Source: Nicotiana tabacum
Lineage: Eukaryota; Streptophyta; Magnoliopsida; Solanales; Solanaceae
Reading direction: 5' to 3'
Assembly (NCBI RefSeq): GCF_000715075.1
Contig: NC_134094.1
Location: 79,150,120 to 79,214,119 of the forward strand
Length of the DNA stretch: 64,000 bases
Position 1 is the stretch's first letter. The number at the start of each line of letters is the position of its first letter. Under the pieces are notes generated by a model that searched no databases, was not told the origin of the DNA, and was given only the letters and a program-made list of their open reading frames with translations. Shown here in pieces: positions 44,245 to 55,840 of this stretch. A program made the position numbers and the translations under genes.

Positions 44245-45108
44245 TTATGAATTGGACCCCAAGTTTTGATTCTGTTCTATGATCATGCTCCTGGGTGGTG
44301 GAACGAATCTGACTGGTCCAATAAAATAATGTAGTATTCTGCACTTCTTGGCCTTTAGATGAGATGTGTATTCCCGAATTTCTGGCAAGAAGAATTCCAG
44401 AATGTAGGCATCTTGTTCCTTATTCATTGACTCCTCAAGTGGCTCGGATGGCTCTATTTCTGTATCATCATCCAAACATAATGTGGAAAAATACTTGGAG
44501 TGTGGACCAATGCGCTCAACTACATGAACATTGGGACTGTCTACATCCTTAGCACTAATGACACTAGAGTGAACTAAATATGTATCATCAATGTCCTTGG
44601 TTGACTCTAGTTTCTCTTCTACAATATCGGCATCCTCAAATTCTAGTTGATTGGTTTGGTCATATTCTACTCTCAACTTCTCCATTATAATGGCAATTTC
44701 TGCAGCCAATTCATGCTCTTCTTGGCTACTATCCCCAACATTAGCTTGTTGAGCATTAAATGCTTCAACCAATTGACTCACTTGTGCCTCCAGGTTGTGA
44801 ATAGTTTCCTCTTGCCTTATTATCTGCAGGTGTCTTTTACTATTTTGTTCTACAAGGCACTTTAACATATCCTTGATCTCTTTCAGGTCATCATCCTTGG
44901 GTTCTTTATTCCTATTAACTTCACAAGAAAAAGAAGAACCATCAAAGTAAGGGGTTGGGGGAAGATAAGAAATATAAGCACAGCCATGAAAGTGACCATC
45001 TTGACCACCACACATATCACACATATTCCACACATAAGATAGCATTGGTGCAATTACTCGCTCTCGGGAATATTTTAATAATTTTGCCATGGGTGGTTTC
45101 CTCCACAA
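44245..45108 (-). CDS. 287-residue ORF, gag-derived coiled-coil protein of the Athila-like element
   Basis: An uninterrupted ORF in a window where every other retroelement ORF is broken. Residues 30-43 read CDMCGGQDGHFHGC, a C-X2-C-X5-H-X3-C knuckle resembling the Athila gag C-terminus. Residues about 75-120 (LKEIKDMLKCLVEQ, then IIRQEETIHNLEAQVSQLV) have heptad spacing typical of a coiled coil. An acidic middle follows (ELAAEIAIIMEKLRVEYD, then DADIVEEKLEST), then a conserved-looking tail (EYTSHLKAKKCRILHYF, then GPVRFVPPPRSM). The ATG at 45108 is the first in frame, though upstream codons may belong to a longer ancestor. It has no signal peptide or membrane segment. The knuckle and coiled coil suggest a truncated gag able to bind RNA and multimerise. 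Function is inferred. Confidence 0.7.
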   Translation of the reverse strand: MWRKPPMAKLLKYSRERVIAPMLSYVWNMCDMCGGQDGHFHGCAYISYLPPTPYFDGSSFSCEVNRNKEPKDDDLKEIKDMLKCLVEQNSKRHLQIIRQEETIHNLEAQVSQLVEAFNAQQANVGDSSQEEHELAAEIAIIMEKLRVEYDQTNQLEFEDADIVEEKLESTKDIDDTYLVHSSVISAKDVDSPNVHVVERIGPHSKYFSTLCLDDDTEIEPSEPLEESMNKEQDAYILEFFLPEIREYTSHLKAKKCRILHYFIGPVRFVPPPRSMIIEQNQNLGSNS

Positions 45109-45290
45109 TATGCATAAGGAGGATTAACAGTAGAATTACCAACATCAAAATTCTCATAATTCAAAGATGCCATGTTTCTAAAATCAACCAGTAAAACAAA
45201 AAAAATAAAAATATCAAATACAAAAAAATAAAAATAAAAGTTCAAACTTGAAACCTAGCAATATGTACACCTACAACTATACCGTTAGTT

Positions 45291-45307
45291 CCTCGGCAAC
45301 GGAGCCA
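45291..45307 (-). other. Primer binding site, tRNA-Asp-like (Athila-like element)
   Basis: The minus strand reads TGGCTCCGTTGCCGAGG. A plant tRNA-Asp 3' end ending CCCCGGCAACGGCGCCA would pair with 15 of 17. Confidence 0.75.
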
Positions 45308-45312
45308 AAATT

Positions 45313-46738
45313 TGATCACGCCCAATTATATCTTATAAAAAGGACTAAGCGGTCATTGCAAATATAATCCGGTTTACAACTCCGGAGTCGAATCCCACAG
45401 AGAACTAAGGCTCAGCTACAGTTGTTCAATATCGCTAAGAAACACAAGTCCAAGCAATTTTCTAATTATAAAGATTATAATTTTTATTTTTATCTAATTA
45501 ACTAACAAATACTAGAAAACAGTAAAACTATCAACTAACAAGGATGAAATTTTAGACAAGACTAAGGAAGTCTAGAGTTATGATTTTCCCAATTGTCGGA
45601 ATCCTTCCCGCTATGCCTTCTATAATTTCGCCTAAGTTTTCTCTACCGATCATGAGCGCTCTGAGTGTCATAACTCTCTCCCGAGTAATTACCACAATTT
45701 ACTAGACATATTATCCCGAATTATGCTAGCTGGCATTAAGTACGGCTCACTCGGATCGCACCAAGGTTTCGTTTATCCCTTTAAACCCTTCGTATTGATC
45801 CCTCATATACGTTAGGAGTGATGTTGTTCAACAACTACCTAAATATGAATTCTCTCCCGAGTAATACACACTAAATAAGCACAGTCGATTGAGAGCTCTT
45901 CAATCAACCACAATATAAACGTAGTTGAACAAATAGAGAAAATACTACAACAAATCTATATTAAAGTAACAGGAAAATCATCATCCAATAGGTTCCATCA
46001 AAACCCTAGATAACAAATTAGCTATTCATAATAGTATGCATAACTATAATACTAGAATTCATAACCAATAATGGAAATAGAAAGAAGGAAGTGAAAAACA
46101 CGTAGAGAAATTCCCCGCCTTGCTCCTAGTGTGTTCTTGCCTCCTTAGGTCAAATTCATGTCTAATGTCGGTCTAATGTCGGTCTAATCTAGGTCCCCCC
46201 TCTAAAAATAGTATTTAATGACTATTTATATGTATAGGGAAAAGACCTAGACGAAATAACCAAGTCCAAAACCAAATAGGAGACAAAATAGGCTTTAAAA
46301 CCCAGAACACGCGAACACCTCATTGTAGACCTCGCCTCACGAGCTCTATCGCGCGCTCCATCCTCGTTGTAAGCCTCGTGGCGCCAGTTCTAACGCTAGC
46401 AAATTTTCTCGCCTCGCCTCCTGCTTTGCTGCTTCGTTTCTCATTTTGGATTTGCTGCCTAACTTCAAATGCATGTTGTCTCTTTTTTAACAATTGACTT
46501 TTTATCTTCTTTTAATGTTACTTTAATCCTTATGTCTCCACTAATTAAATAATCATAACTCCATGCTTGTAATGTATAAAATACACATAAAATCTCTACT
46601 TTGCTCCCAATTTTGTCTTCAACGTCCCTACATATAAAATAAACTCAATTAAGCACAAATATAGTATAGTTTAGTATTAAAGTCCTAGAATATAAGGTAA
46701 GTAATGCACTAAAAATATATAATTATAGCCAAACATCA
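45313..46738 (-). repeat. Athila-like element, 5' LTR (right)
   Basis: 1426 bp, aligned by eye end to end with 40671-42085. A small duplication (aatgtcggtctaatgtcggtctaat, about 46163) and a few indels distinguish the two. Confidence 0.92.
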
Positions 46739-47268
46739 TAGTTCTATAATTATTGAGTTTTAGCCTACGAGGTGAGTGCCCAGGTGGCGTTAGACGTGGC
46801 TCGTTAAATCGGATAAATAGTTATGAGGTCTTCATGCCTCACATTTTGTTGTCAGTGTTGTGAAAATTCGAAATGAGGTGTTGATTAATATGATTAATTG
46901 ATGATGCTAGAACTAATTATGAACAGCTTTTAAGACCAGAGATGTGGTGATGGGCATACATATGATGTGCTTCATGTCTTGATATCATTATGATAATGCA
47001 TTGCTTGTAATGCTGAGATTAGTGTTATTGATATATACATTATGGTATTTTGTAATGTTGTGTATGTATTGTTAGGAGTTATTTTAGTGTTACTCTTGCA
47101 GGTGGATAGGCCATTTACAGGGGAGACTCCGCCGAAAATTCTGAAACATTTGGGAGTTAGTAAAATTTGGGGGATTGATATGTGCGAAAGAAGAGAAAAG
47201 GTATGTTATGTGTTTGAAGGCAGACTCTATTTCTCATTCAAGGGCAAATGATCCTACGCGGGGGAGAA
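46739..47268 (+). other. 3' end of a different retroelement inside E
   Basis: Contains the donor-like acgagGTGAGTGCCCAG at about 46770 and the acceptor-like tactcttgcag at 47100. It ends with ATCCTACGCGGGGGAGAA directly before TGTAACACCC, a polypurine tract followed by an LTR start. A 69-codon open frame (47042-47251) has no recognised motif. Confidence 0.6.
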
Positions 47269-47555
47269 TGTAACACCCTGGAAAATTTTTGAAGTACTTC
47301 AACAATATTAAGAAAGTTGATGTGTGTGTAGGCACGAGTTGCTATAGCCAGTTGAGACTAATACTGTGCGTCGAAGTGAAAATCACGCATTTTGGAAATG
47401 ATTGGAGAGTTAGGGAATTTGCTTTAAAGCTTATAAGAATGGAGAAAAGAAATAATCTGAATTGAGATGGTGTTGTCGGACCCGTGTTAAATTGCGGAAA
47501 CGTAGAACCACCCACAAGTATGTGTGTATGACTACACTCAGTAATTTAAAGTCCT
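47269..47555 (+). mobile_element. LTR fragment (TGTAACACCCTGG type) inside E
   Basis: Starts TGTAACACCCTGG after a polypurine tract. No matching LTR end or second copy is seen. It gives way to the E-type pol terminus near 47556. This supports a recombinant interior for E. Confidence 0.6.
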
Positions 47556-47613
47556 CAGAAAGATTCTTGGCACGTTCAAAAACGAACGTATGTTTAAGAG
47601 GTAGAGAATGTAA
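47556..47613 (+). pseudogene. pol C-terminal stub and polypurine tract, element E
   Basis: acgaacgtatgtttaagaggtagagaatgtaa corresponds to the DERLFKRGRM-stop terminus in A and F, here with KR-stop-RM. The tract is weakened (AGAGGTAGAGAA), and the final TAA again lies in the LTR. Confidence 0.7.
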
Positions 47614-48314
47614 CGACCCGACTTGTTGTTCTAATAATTAACGCCCCGTTCAGTGACATAAGGTCTCAAGCAACTTCGTAATAAGTATTATGACCCGCGG
47701 GTGTGGTCGAGATTAATTTTCGGAAGATTCGGAATTTAATTAAAAGAACAATTCTTATTTAGAAGCTTAAATGGAAAGAGTTGACCATGGAGTTGACTTT
47801 TGAGCAAACGACACCGGAATGAAATTTTGATGATGTCAATAGCTTCGTATGATGATTTAAGACATAGGCATATGTTCATATATGGATTTGGAAGTCCGTA
47901 AGATAATTCGACGCATTTTGGCGAAAGTTGGAAAATATAACATTTTGGAAAGTCCTACCGAAGGTTGAATTTTTGATAACGAGGTCGGATTTCAATTCTG
48001 GAAATTGGAATAGCTCCATTACATCATTTGTGACTTGTGTGAAAAATTTAAAGTCATTCCGGATTGATTTGATACATTTCGGCGCAAAATATATAAGTTG
48101 GAATATTTGAAAACTCATAATTCGATTCGATGCGTGATTCGTAATTCCGGCGTTGTTTGACGTGCTTTGAAGCCTCGACTAAGTTCGTATTGTATTTTGG
48201 GATATGTTGGTATAATTGGTTATGGTCCCGAGGGCCTCGGGTGGATTTCAGAAGGTTAGTGGATTGTTTGGAAATTTTTGTGAATGTTGGTTTTTGGCAG
48301 CCACTAGTGCCATC

Positions 48315-48620
48315 GCATCTGCGATGAAATTGACCACAGATGCGCCATCGCAGAAGCGAGGCTGAGGTCACAGGAGCAAAATAGACAGGTCTGGGCAGTG
48401 GTCGCAGGTGCGAAGAATTTCCCGCACCTGCATGATCGCAGATGCGGTACATGGAGCGCAGAAGCGAGAAGCTTCACAGTTGCGCAATTGGTCATCGCTT
48501 CTGCGATTGCGGAGAAGCGAAGAGAACTCCGCAGGTGCAAGGGCCTCTGGTCTATGGACTTCTACAAAAGCGGATTTTGGTTCGCAAAAGCGGCTCCGCG
48601 GATACGGCAACTCATCCTCA
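48315..48620. promoter_or_regulatory. GC-rich array (GCATCTGCG type), element E 3' LTR
   Basis: Homologous to 35600-35925. Several CG positions differ between the two only as CG against TG or CA. Confidence 0.7.
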
Positions 48621-49083
48621 GGTGTGAAACTGTGCAGAAACATAAGGATTGAACTTGGTCATTTTTGCCATTTCATTTTGGAATTTTTGGAGCTCGGATT
48701 TGGGCGATTATGGAGAGATTTTTCACAAGCTTGGTTGGGATAAGTGTTATATATCCTAAATTGTTTATATTTCATGAATATATGATTATATTCATTGTTT
48801 AATTCGGATTTTAATGGAAGAAATCAAGATATTGGCAAAATCTTCCAAAAACGAAAATTTAAGATTTGGAGGTCGAGTTGTTATTGGAATTCGATAAAAT
48901 TGGTATGGTTGAACTCATATCAGAATGGTTGTTCGAATTTTATGAAATTTATATCGAGTTCCAAGAGGCGAGCCCCGCGTTGACGTTTGTTGACTTTTTA
49001 GAATAAAGTTTTAAGTCGACATTTTATTATCCGGAATTTGTTTCCGATGAATTTTAATGAAGTTATATAATTGAATTGGATAG

Positions 49084-49150
49084 CTTTGAGCTGTCCGGAG
49101 GTCAATACAAGCAAGAAGGCTATTTGGAATATCGGCATAACTTCAAAAAG
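49084..49150 (+). other. LTR exon-2-like block, element E 3' LTR
   Basis: A 67-nt block between GGATAG and GTAAGTGTC; same length as the 5' copy. Confidence 0.5.
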
Positions 49151-51354
49151 GTAAGTGTCTTGCCTAACCTCGAGTGGGGGAATTACCCCTTAGGCATCAA
49201 GTCTTATGTGCCGTTTGTGAAATGTGAAAAACCGTGTACGCGAGGTGACAAGTACGTACTCGGGCTTATATGTGCAAAATGTATTGAGTTAAAGTCTTGG
49301 GCATATTGTGTAGTAAATTAGATAATTATTGCCATTTATTTAATCATCTATTTGCCATGCCTCAAATCTCATTTATTGAATTTGTTTTTATAGGACGATT
49401 TGATGTGAATGTTACCTGTATATTTATGTGAATTCCATGAGTTTGATGGTTTGATATTCTTGGAATTTCATTTCATTATGGATTTTCCCTATGCAAATAA
49501 TTAATTAAGCAAGCTTAAGAAGATGTGTTAATATAATTATCTAAATTTAGATTAATGAAGGCTTTGTTTTATGCTAAATAATTTCTATATCTGTGGATTG
49601 TTTTTGTGGTGTTATACACATTTGGTGGAGCCTTCGGCCATTTGTTTTGAAATTAATTGATTTGATTGTATCTTTGGAATTTGGTTGTGGCCATTGGGCA
49701 AATTGTAATATGAATTGATTTGTTATGTTGCCGTGATAATTTTCCGTGTAAATTGTTATGTTGTGTGAGTTGTTATTTTGAGGATATAAGGGTGACATTC
49801 AACTGTTGATATTATGTGGGTATAAGGGTGGCATTTCACTGTTGTTGTGTTTGTTGGAATATATTTTGGGCGGAATGATAAGGGTGGTTATAGGAGAGAT
49901 AAGGGTGGCTATAAGAGCGATAATGGTGGCTATTGATATTGTCAGGGCGGAAGGATAAGGGAGGTTGTTATAGGAGTTATAAGGGTGGCTATTGTCAGGT
50001 ATGATACGTGATGATGTGGAGTGGTTGCATTGGTGATTTTATGTGATGTTGTGATTTTTCTTGTGTTTATTTTTATACCTTGTGCAATTGTCTCGTTGTT
50101 GGTAAATTCATAATAGTCTGATTTATGTTGAAATTGGGAGCATATGGCTATTGCCAAGCGGATTATGAAAAGAAATATGCGCACGAGGTGCCGTGAGTAA
50201 AAAATGATGATATTGGCACGTGAATTGTCCGTGCAGTTGAAATATGAAATGTGGGCACAAAGTATCGGGGAAAATATGATGGTTTTATTATTAGCATGTG
50301 AACTGTCCGTGCAGATGTGATATGAAAAATGGGTACGAGGTGCCGGGGAAATATGATGATTTAATTATGGGCACGAAATGCCGTGAAAATATAAAAAGGG
50401 CTGAGACCCCTACTGTTATGATTATGAAATGAGGTGTCACATGGTGACTTTTAATTGAAAGAATTATATTCAAAATATTTATTTGGAAGGATTTTTATTT
50501 AAAAAGTAGTATTTGAAAGAATTATATTTGAGGAAATTTTATTTGAAAGAGAGTTATTTGGAAGAATTATATGAGAAAGATATTTATTTGAAGAACTTGA
50601 TTTGATTCGGTGTACTTGAACGTATTATTTGTTGAGCAATATTAATAGTGTTCTTGTTGCCATGTGTAATGACCCGGCCGGTAGTTTCGAGAGTTATAGC
50701 CACGTTTCCCCTATTTTTGCTTCTTTATGTATTATTTAGCTTTATTGTGTTGTATGGAGTTGGTTGGTTCAAGTCCGGAGTGCTTTTGGAGTGGGGCGAG
50801 ACACTTAGTCTCTAAAGTAGAAGCTTAAGTTGGAAAAGTCAACCTGATGTTGACCTTGTAAACGATCTCAGAATTTAATTTTGATGGTTCCATTAGCTTC
50901 GTTAGGTAATTTTGGACTTAGAATCGCGTCCGGAATGTGATTTGGAGGTCCGGAGTGGAATTAGGCTTGAATTGGCGAAAGTTGAAAATTTGGCGATTTC
51001 GGTCGGTAGTGGAAAATATTATATCGGGGTCGGAATGGAATTTTGGAAGTTGGAATAGGTTAATAGTGTCATTTTGTGACGTGTGTGTAAAATTTGAGGT
51101 CATTCGGACGTGGTTTGGTTGATTTCGGCATTGGTTGCCGAATTTGGAAATTTAGAAGTTCTTAGGCTTGAATCCGAGGGTAATTTGGTGTTTGGATGTT
51201 GTTTTGAGTGATTCGAAGGTTCGACTAAGTTTGTATGTTGATATATGACTTCTTGGTATTTTTGGTTGAGGTTCCGAGGGCCTCGGACTGATTTCGGGTG
51301 GTTAGCGGATTTGTCAAAAGTTGGAAAATGCAGCTGAAGCTGCTGCTTCTGTTA

Positions 51355-51685
51355 TTTCCGCACCTGCGGAAGGGGAGTCGTAGGTGCGGGGTCACTGGTG
51401 CGCATGGGGTTTTGCAGGTGCGAGAAGTGCTGGGCTAGGCAAGATGCGCAGGTGCGAGAAGGCTATCGTATCTGCGAGCCCGCAGGTGCGAGACCTGGGA
51501 CTCAAATGCAGAAGGAAGGAAAAAGGCTGGCATCGCAGATGCAACGTGTCATGCGCAGGTGCGACAGGTTGGCCGCAGATGAGGAACCTGGGCTAATAAG
51601 TGAGTTCCGTACCTGCGGTGGATATTTTCACAGGTACGATTGCGCAGAAGTGAGAAATGGTACGCAGGTGCGAAACACCTGGGCA
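51355..51685. promoter_or_regulatory. GC-rich array (GCACCTGCGG type), element F 5' LTR
   Basis: Many gcaggtgcgag and gcacctgcgg words. It is followed at once by the TATA-like CATAAATAAA (51691-51700). Confidence 0.7.
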
Positions 51686-51690
51686 TAAAC

Positions 51691-51700
51691 CATAAATAAA
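51691..51700 (+). promoter_or_regulatory. TATA-like box, element F 5' LTR
   Basis: CATAAATAAA lies between the GC array and donor 1 (GTAAGTTGC at 51796). Exon 1 would be about 70 nt if transcription begins some 30 nt downstream. Confidence 0.45.
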
Positions 51701-52125
51701 ATCCTTCGCGAATTTGGTTCATTTCGACCATTTTCAAGTTGGTTTTTGGAGCTTTTGGAGTGATTTTGAAGGGTGATTCAAGGGCTATCAGTGAGGTAAG
51801 TTGCCTGAGCCCTAATACTCGTGTATATGGTGATTTTCTGTTGTTTAATCATGTAATTAGTGAAAATGAGGTGTTAGGGCTTAGGATTTTGAACAGTTTA
51901 AATTAAGGATTTGAGGGACCAAATGATGTCGGATTTGGATAAATTTCATATGTATGGACTCGTGAGTGAATGGGCTTTCTAGTTTTGTAAATTTTGTCAG
52001 ATTTCAAGACGTGGGCCCGGGGGCCGGGTTTGAGCCAATTTTGGGTTATGAGTCTAGTTTTGTATTTTTCTTGTGGAAATGATTCATTTAACCTATATTG
52101 ATGGTATTGTACTGATTGTGAATAG

Positions 52126-52193
52126 ATTCGGAGCATTTGGAGGCCGAATCGAGAGGCAAGAGCATTGCGGGATAGAGATTTTACCGGTTTGTG
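52126..52193 (+). other. LTR exon-2-like block, element F 5' LTR
   Basis: A 68-nt, ATG-free block between GTGAATAG and GTAAGTAAC. Intron 1 would be 51796-52125 (330 nt). Confidence 0.5.
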
Positions 52194-52264
52194 GTAAGTA
52201 ACGATTGTAAATCTAGTCCTGAGGGTATGAAACCCCGGATTTCGTATCATTCTACTATTTTGAG

Positions 52265-52303
52265 GTGACGCACATGCTAGGTGACGGGCGTGTGGGCGTG
52301 CAC
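52265..52303 (+). promoter_or_regulatory. 39-bp highly conserved LTR block, element F 5' LTR
   Basis: Identical to copy J. GGTGACG begins 70 nt after donor 2. Confidence 0.6.
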
Positions 52304-53471
52304 TGTTGGGGATTGTGACTTGGTCCGTCCCGTAGCAACTGTAAAGTTGCATATTTTGTTGAAACTTTATGATTCTTATATGTTTTAGAAAGAGTTTCTA
52401 TAAATTGGGCTTAATGCCATATTTTGGGCCTTGTGCCAGTGCTGTGTGGACCCTTAGGGGCCTTTTCTTACTATCCTCTCACTGTTTTTGATTAAAAATC
52501 TATACTCAATCATGGTTATACTTGTTTACTGCATAACTCAGTTTTATGACTATTTTGATGCATATAAATGTTGTTTTGGGTTGAATGCCCAATTTTTGTT
52601 TACTGAAATGCCCGAGTGGCTTGAGAGGTTTATGACTGAGTGAGGCCGAGGGCCTGATTTGTGAGGATATTTATGAGATCGGGCTGCCCGCCTCAGCATG
52701 TTTGATATAGTCCGAGGGCCTGAGTGATTTATGCCATGATTTGGCTTGATATAGTGCTTGGGCTGAACGAGCCCCTCCGGAGTCTGTACACACCCCAAGT
52801 GAGCGCAGGTACCTACTGAGTGTGAGTGCTGAGTGACTGGGAGGCATGAGTGATTGTGAGGTATGCCCGAGGGGCAAGAGTGATTGTGAGGTATGCTCGA
52901 GAGGTATGAGTGACTGTGAGGTGTGCTCGAGGGCTGTATATGAGTGATGTTTTTGCCCGAGGGGCTATTTATGATTTCAGCATTTTTTCTCACCTTTGCA
53001 TTTAGCCTCTGTTTGAAAATTGTTGAAAAATATCTTTAAATGATTTTTAATGGAACTGGGTTTAAACAAGATGTTTTGATTCAAATCCTAATTTTTAAGG
53101 CATGTGGTATTTTACTGCGATTTCATGATATGAACTTTTTATGATTTATTGCTCATCACTACTGCTCAGTCTTTATTTATTGTTGTTACTTACTGAGTTG
53201 GCGTACTCACGTTAACTATTTTCCAGACTATGTTAGTCTTGATATTGTTAGACAGATTGTGGTAGATGCTCCTGACTAGTGACACCCCGATGTCGGGCTT
53301 TTCTTTCCGCACTTTTGTTTTGATTTGAACTCCTTTACGAAAAGTTTTATGCTAAATAGCCCTGAAATTATCCTTGGAATGAAAACATCAGTTTGTTTTG
53401 GAATGAGTCGGCTTCCCTAGTTCCACGGTAGGCGCCATCATGAAAGGTTAGGTTTTTAGGTCGTGACAGAT

Positions 53472-53483
53472 TGGTATCAGAGC
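53472..53483 (+). other. Primer binding site, tRNA-iMet (element F)
   Basis: TGGTATCAGAGC three bases after the LTR end. The leader word GAGACGTCT is at about 53544. Confidence 0.95.
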
Positions 53484-53668
53484 CTAGGTTGCATAGGTCT
53501 CATGATTCATGAGCGGGTTTAGTAGAGTCTAGCGGATCGGTACCGAGACGTCTATACTTATCTTTGAGAGGCTGCAGAACCTTTAGGAAAATTACACATT
53601 CTTGAATTCTTGTCGTGCGAATCTGTTGATTCTAGTAACTAAACATCTGTTATTTCATTCTCTCATAG

Positions 53669-55080
53669 ATGGTGAGGACTCATGCTACTGGCAGGAGGGC
53701 CAGCCACTAGTACCACCAGCCAGGGCCGCGAGAGGCCGAGGCCGCGGTAGAGGCCATGGTAGGGGCAGAGGTGAAGCCCGTACAGCAGCTGGAGCAGTAC
53801 CTGCCGATCCACCAGTCATCCCAGGTCAGGACCAGGTTCCAGTTGTTGATGCACCAACTCAGGCACCACCTGTGCCTATTGTGATTCCAGGCCTTCAGGA
53901 GGCCCTAGCCCAGATTCTGACAATGTGTACCGGCCTTGCTCAGGCGGTCTTTATCTCGATGGCCGTAGCCACTTCTCATGTTGGGGGAGGCACTCAGACT
54001 CCCATTGCTCACACACCCGAGCAGGTTGTTCAGGGACATCAAACACCGGAGGCACCACCAGCTCAGTCGGTTGCATCTACATAGGATTGTGTGGTTCCTT
54101 CTATGACTGAGGATAATCAGCGTAGGTTGGAGAGGTTTGGGAGACTCCAGCCACCAGATTTCAGTGGCACAGAGAGAGAGGATGCTCAGGACCTTTTGGG
54201 CAGGTGTCAGAGGATACTCCATACTGCTGGTATTTTGGAGACTTGTGGGGTCTCATTCACTACTTTTCAGTTTTCCGGGGCTGCACTCAGATGGTGGGAG
54301 ACTTACGAGAGGCGTAATCCTATTGGCGCAGCACCCCTTATTTGGCAGCAATTCTCCGTGGTCTTTTTGGAGAAGTTCGTGCCTCGATCCCGCAGAAAGG
54401 AGCTGCGCAGATAGTTTGAACGGCTTCACAAAGGTGACATATCTGTGACACAGTATGAGATGCGATTCTCTGAGTTTCCCCATCATGCAATCTGTTTGGT
54501 TCCCACGGACAAGAGAGGATCATGAGGTTTATTGATGGTCCCACATATCAGCTACAGTTGCTCATGACCAGAGAGAGTGTTTCGGGTGCTACCTTTGATG
54601 AGGTTGTCGACATTGCTCGACAGATTAAGATGATTCGCGGTCAGGAGAGGGTTAAGAGGGAGGCCAAAGGCCTCGTGGACAGGGTGGATTCAGCGGTGTT
54701 CCTTTTGGGGGTCAGTTCAGCACGTTAGAGGTTGTCATTTCAGACAGGCTCAGTCAGCTCGGCCATTTCACCGTGGTGCATCATCTGGCCATGGTTCTCA
54801 CAGTTCTCATCATGGCCACTCATCACTTAGTGCCCTTCCAGATCAGAGTTCATCCCGTGCTCCACCAGTTCAGGGCTCCTCTATGCCAGGTTCTTCTACC
54901 AGCAATCTCGTTGCTAGGGGTTCCCTTAAGTTTCTACCACTAGCACCAGGGAGTTGTTTTGAGTGTGAGGAGTTTGGGCATATATGGAGGCAGTGTCCTC
55001 GTCGTTGTGGAGGTCGATCTCAGTAAAGGGGTCAGCCTTCAACTTCAGCACTAGTTACTTCACCACCCGCCCAGTCAGCT
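53669..55080 (+). pseudogene. gag: gag, element F, broken
   Basis: Begins MVRTHATG at 53669, directly after CTCTCATAG (acceptor-like). It shifts frame into QPLVPPARAARGRGRGRG. Then VPIVIPGLQEALAQIL; after TAG at 54082, MTEDNQRRLERFGRLQPP, EDAQDLLGRCQRILHTAGIL, GVSFTTFQFSGAALRWWE and FVPRSRRKELRR. A TAG (former CAG) follows, then FERLHKGDISVTQYEMRFSE, a frameshift, IDGPTYQLQLLMTRESVSGA. The zinc knuckle CFECEEFGHIWRQC is at 54955-54996. The order and lengths are normal for a chromoviral gag. Close to A's gag in every motif. Confidence 0.93.
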
Positions 55081-55840
55081 CGAGGTGGGGGTCAGTCAGC
55101 TAGGGGTCGCCCTAGAGGGGGAGGCAAATCAAGGGGTGGCCAGGCCTGTTTCTATGCCCTCCCTACCAAACCAGATGTTATTGCTTTAGATACTGTGATT
55201 ACAGGTATTGTCTCAGTTTTGCTACATAGATGCCTCTGTATTATTTGACCCTGGTTCCACTTATTCATATGTTTCCTCGTATTTCGCTCATTTTATGGAT
55301 ATGCCCCGTGAGTCTTTAGTTTCATCTGTTCATGTATCTACTCCTGTGGGCGATACTATTATTGTGGACCGCGTATATCGGTCATGTGTGGTGACTATTG
55401 GGGGTCTGGGGACTTTGATGTGATATTGGGTATGGATTGGTTGTATCCATGTCATGCTGTTCTATATTGTCACGCTAAGACAGTGACATTGTCTATGCCG
55501 GGATTTCTGAAGGTTGAGTGGAGCGGTTCTATAGATTATGTACCAAGTAGGGTGATTTCATATTTGAAGGCTCAGCGTATGGTTGAGAAGGGTTGCCTAT
55601 CTTATTTGGCTTTTGTGAGGGATGTTAGTATAGAGACTCCTATCATTGATTCTATTCCGGTGGTATGTGATTTTCTGGATGTGTTTCTTGCAGACCTGTC
55701 GGGCATGCCGCCCGACAAAGATATTGACTTCGGTATCGATTTGGTTCTGGGAACTCAGCCAATTTCTATTCCACTGTATCGTATGGCACCGACGGAGTTG
55801 AAGGAATTGAAAGAACAGCTTTAGGAACTCCTTGATAAGG
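55081..55840 (+). pseudogene. pol: pol, aspartic protease region, element F
   Basis: LFDPGSTYSYVSSYFAHFMD is the active-site stretch (Asp at about 55247). VSTPVGDTIIVDRVYRSCVV follows. About 27 bp plus a frameshift are missing between GGLG and DFDVILGMDWL compared with element A. The linker SIPVVCDFLDVF...[18 protein letters not shown] leads into RT and ends in a TAG at 55822 (former CAG). Confidence 0.9.

Larger units (their letters stand above)
40671..46738 (-). mobile_element. Non-autonomous Athila-like LTR element
   Basis: LTRs at 40671-42085 and 45313-46738 are near-identical (TGATCACGCCC...AAACATCA). Direction is minus: the polypurine tract adjoins the left LTR and the primer site adjoins the right one. 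The minus-strand primer site TGGCTCCGTTGCCGAGG differs at two positions from the tRNA-Asp complement used by Athila-type elements. The 3.2-kb interior has one ORF and no protease, RT or integrase. I could not read a matching TSD (left ttctg, right tagtt). This may reflect recombination between two copies. Confidence 0.88.
47609..50664 (+). repeat. Element E 3' LTR, left part
   Basis: Follows the 5' LTR in order and wording. GC array 48315-48620, exon-2-like block 49084-49150, 21-bp repeats 49865-50000, hairpin repeats 50165-50380. Cut at 50664 by element F. Confidence 0.94.
50665..53468 (+). repeat. Element F 5' LTR
   Basis: TGTAATGACCCGG to GGTCGTGACA. It lacks about 157 bp (equivalent of 60560-60716) at cgtta|actattttcc, which removes the exon-3-like block. 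Pseudo-repeats gtgaggtatgcccgaggggc run at 52840-52980. Confidence 0.94.

Noticed and set aside
40671..46738. Copia (Ty1) element
   Set aside because: The primer site resembles the tRNA-Asp type used by Athila-like gypsy elements and no copia pol order is present.
48304..48743. Overlapping open frames rich in Cys, Arg and His in element E's 3' LTR
   Set aside because: They come from the GC-rich palindrome array, which depletes stops in several frames. The same shadows occur at 23283-23534, 35467-36031, 51384-51737 and 58695-59099.
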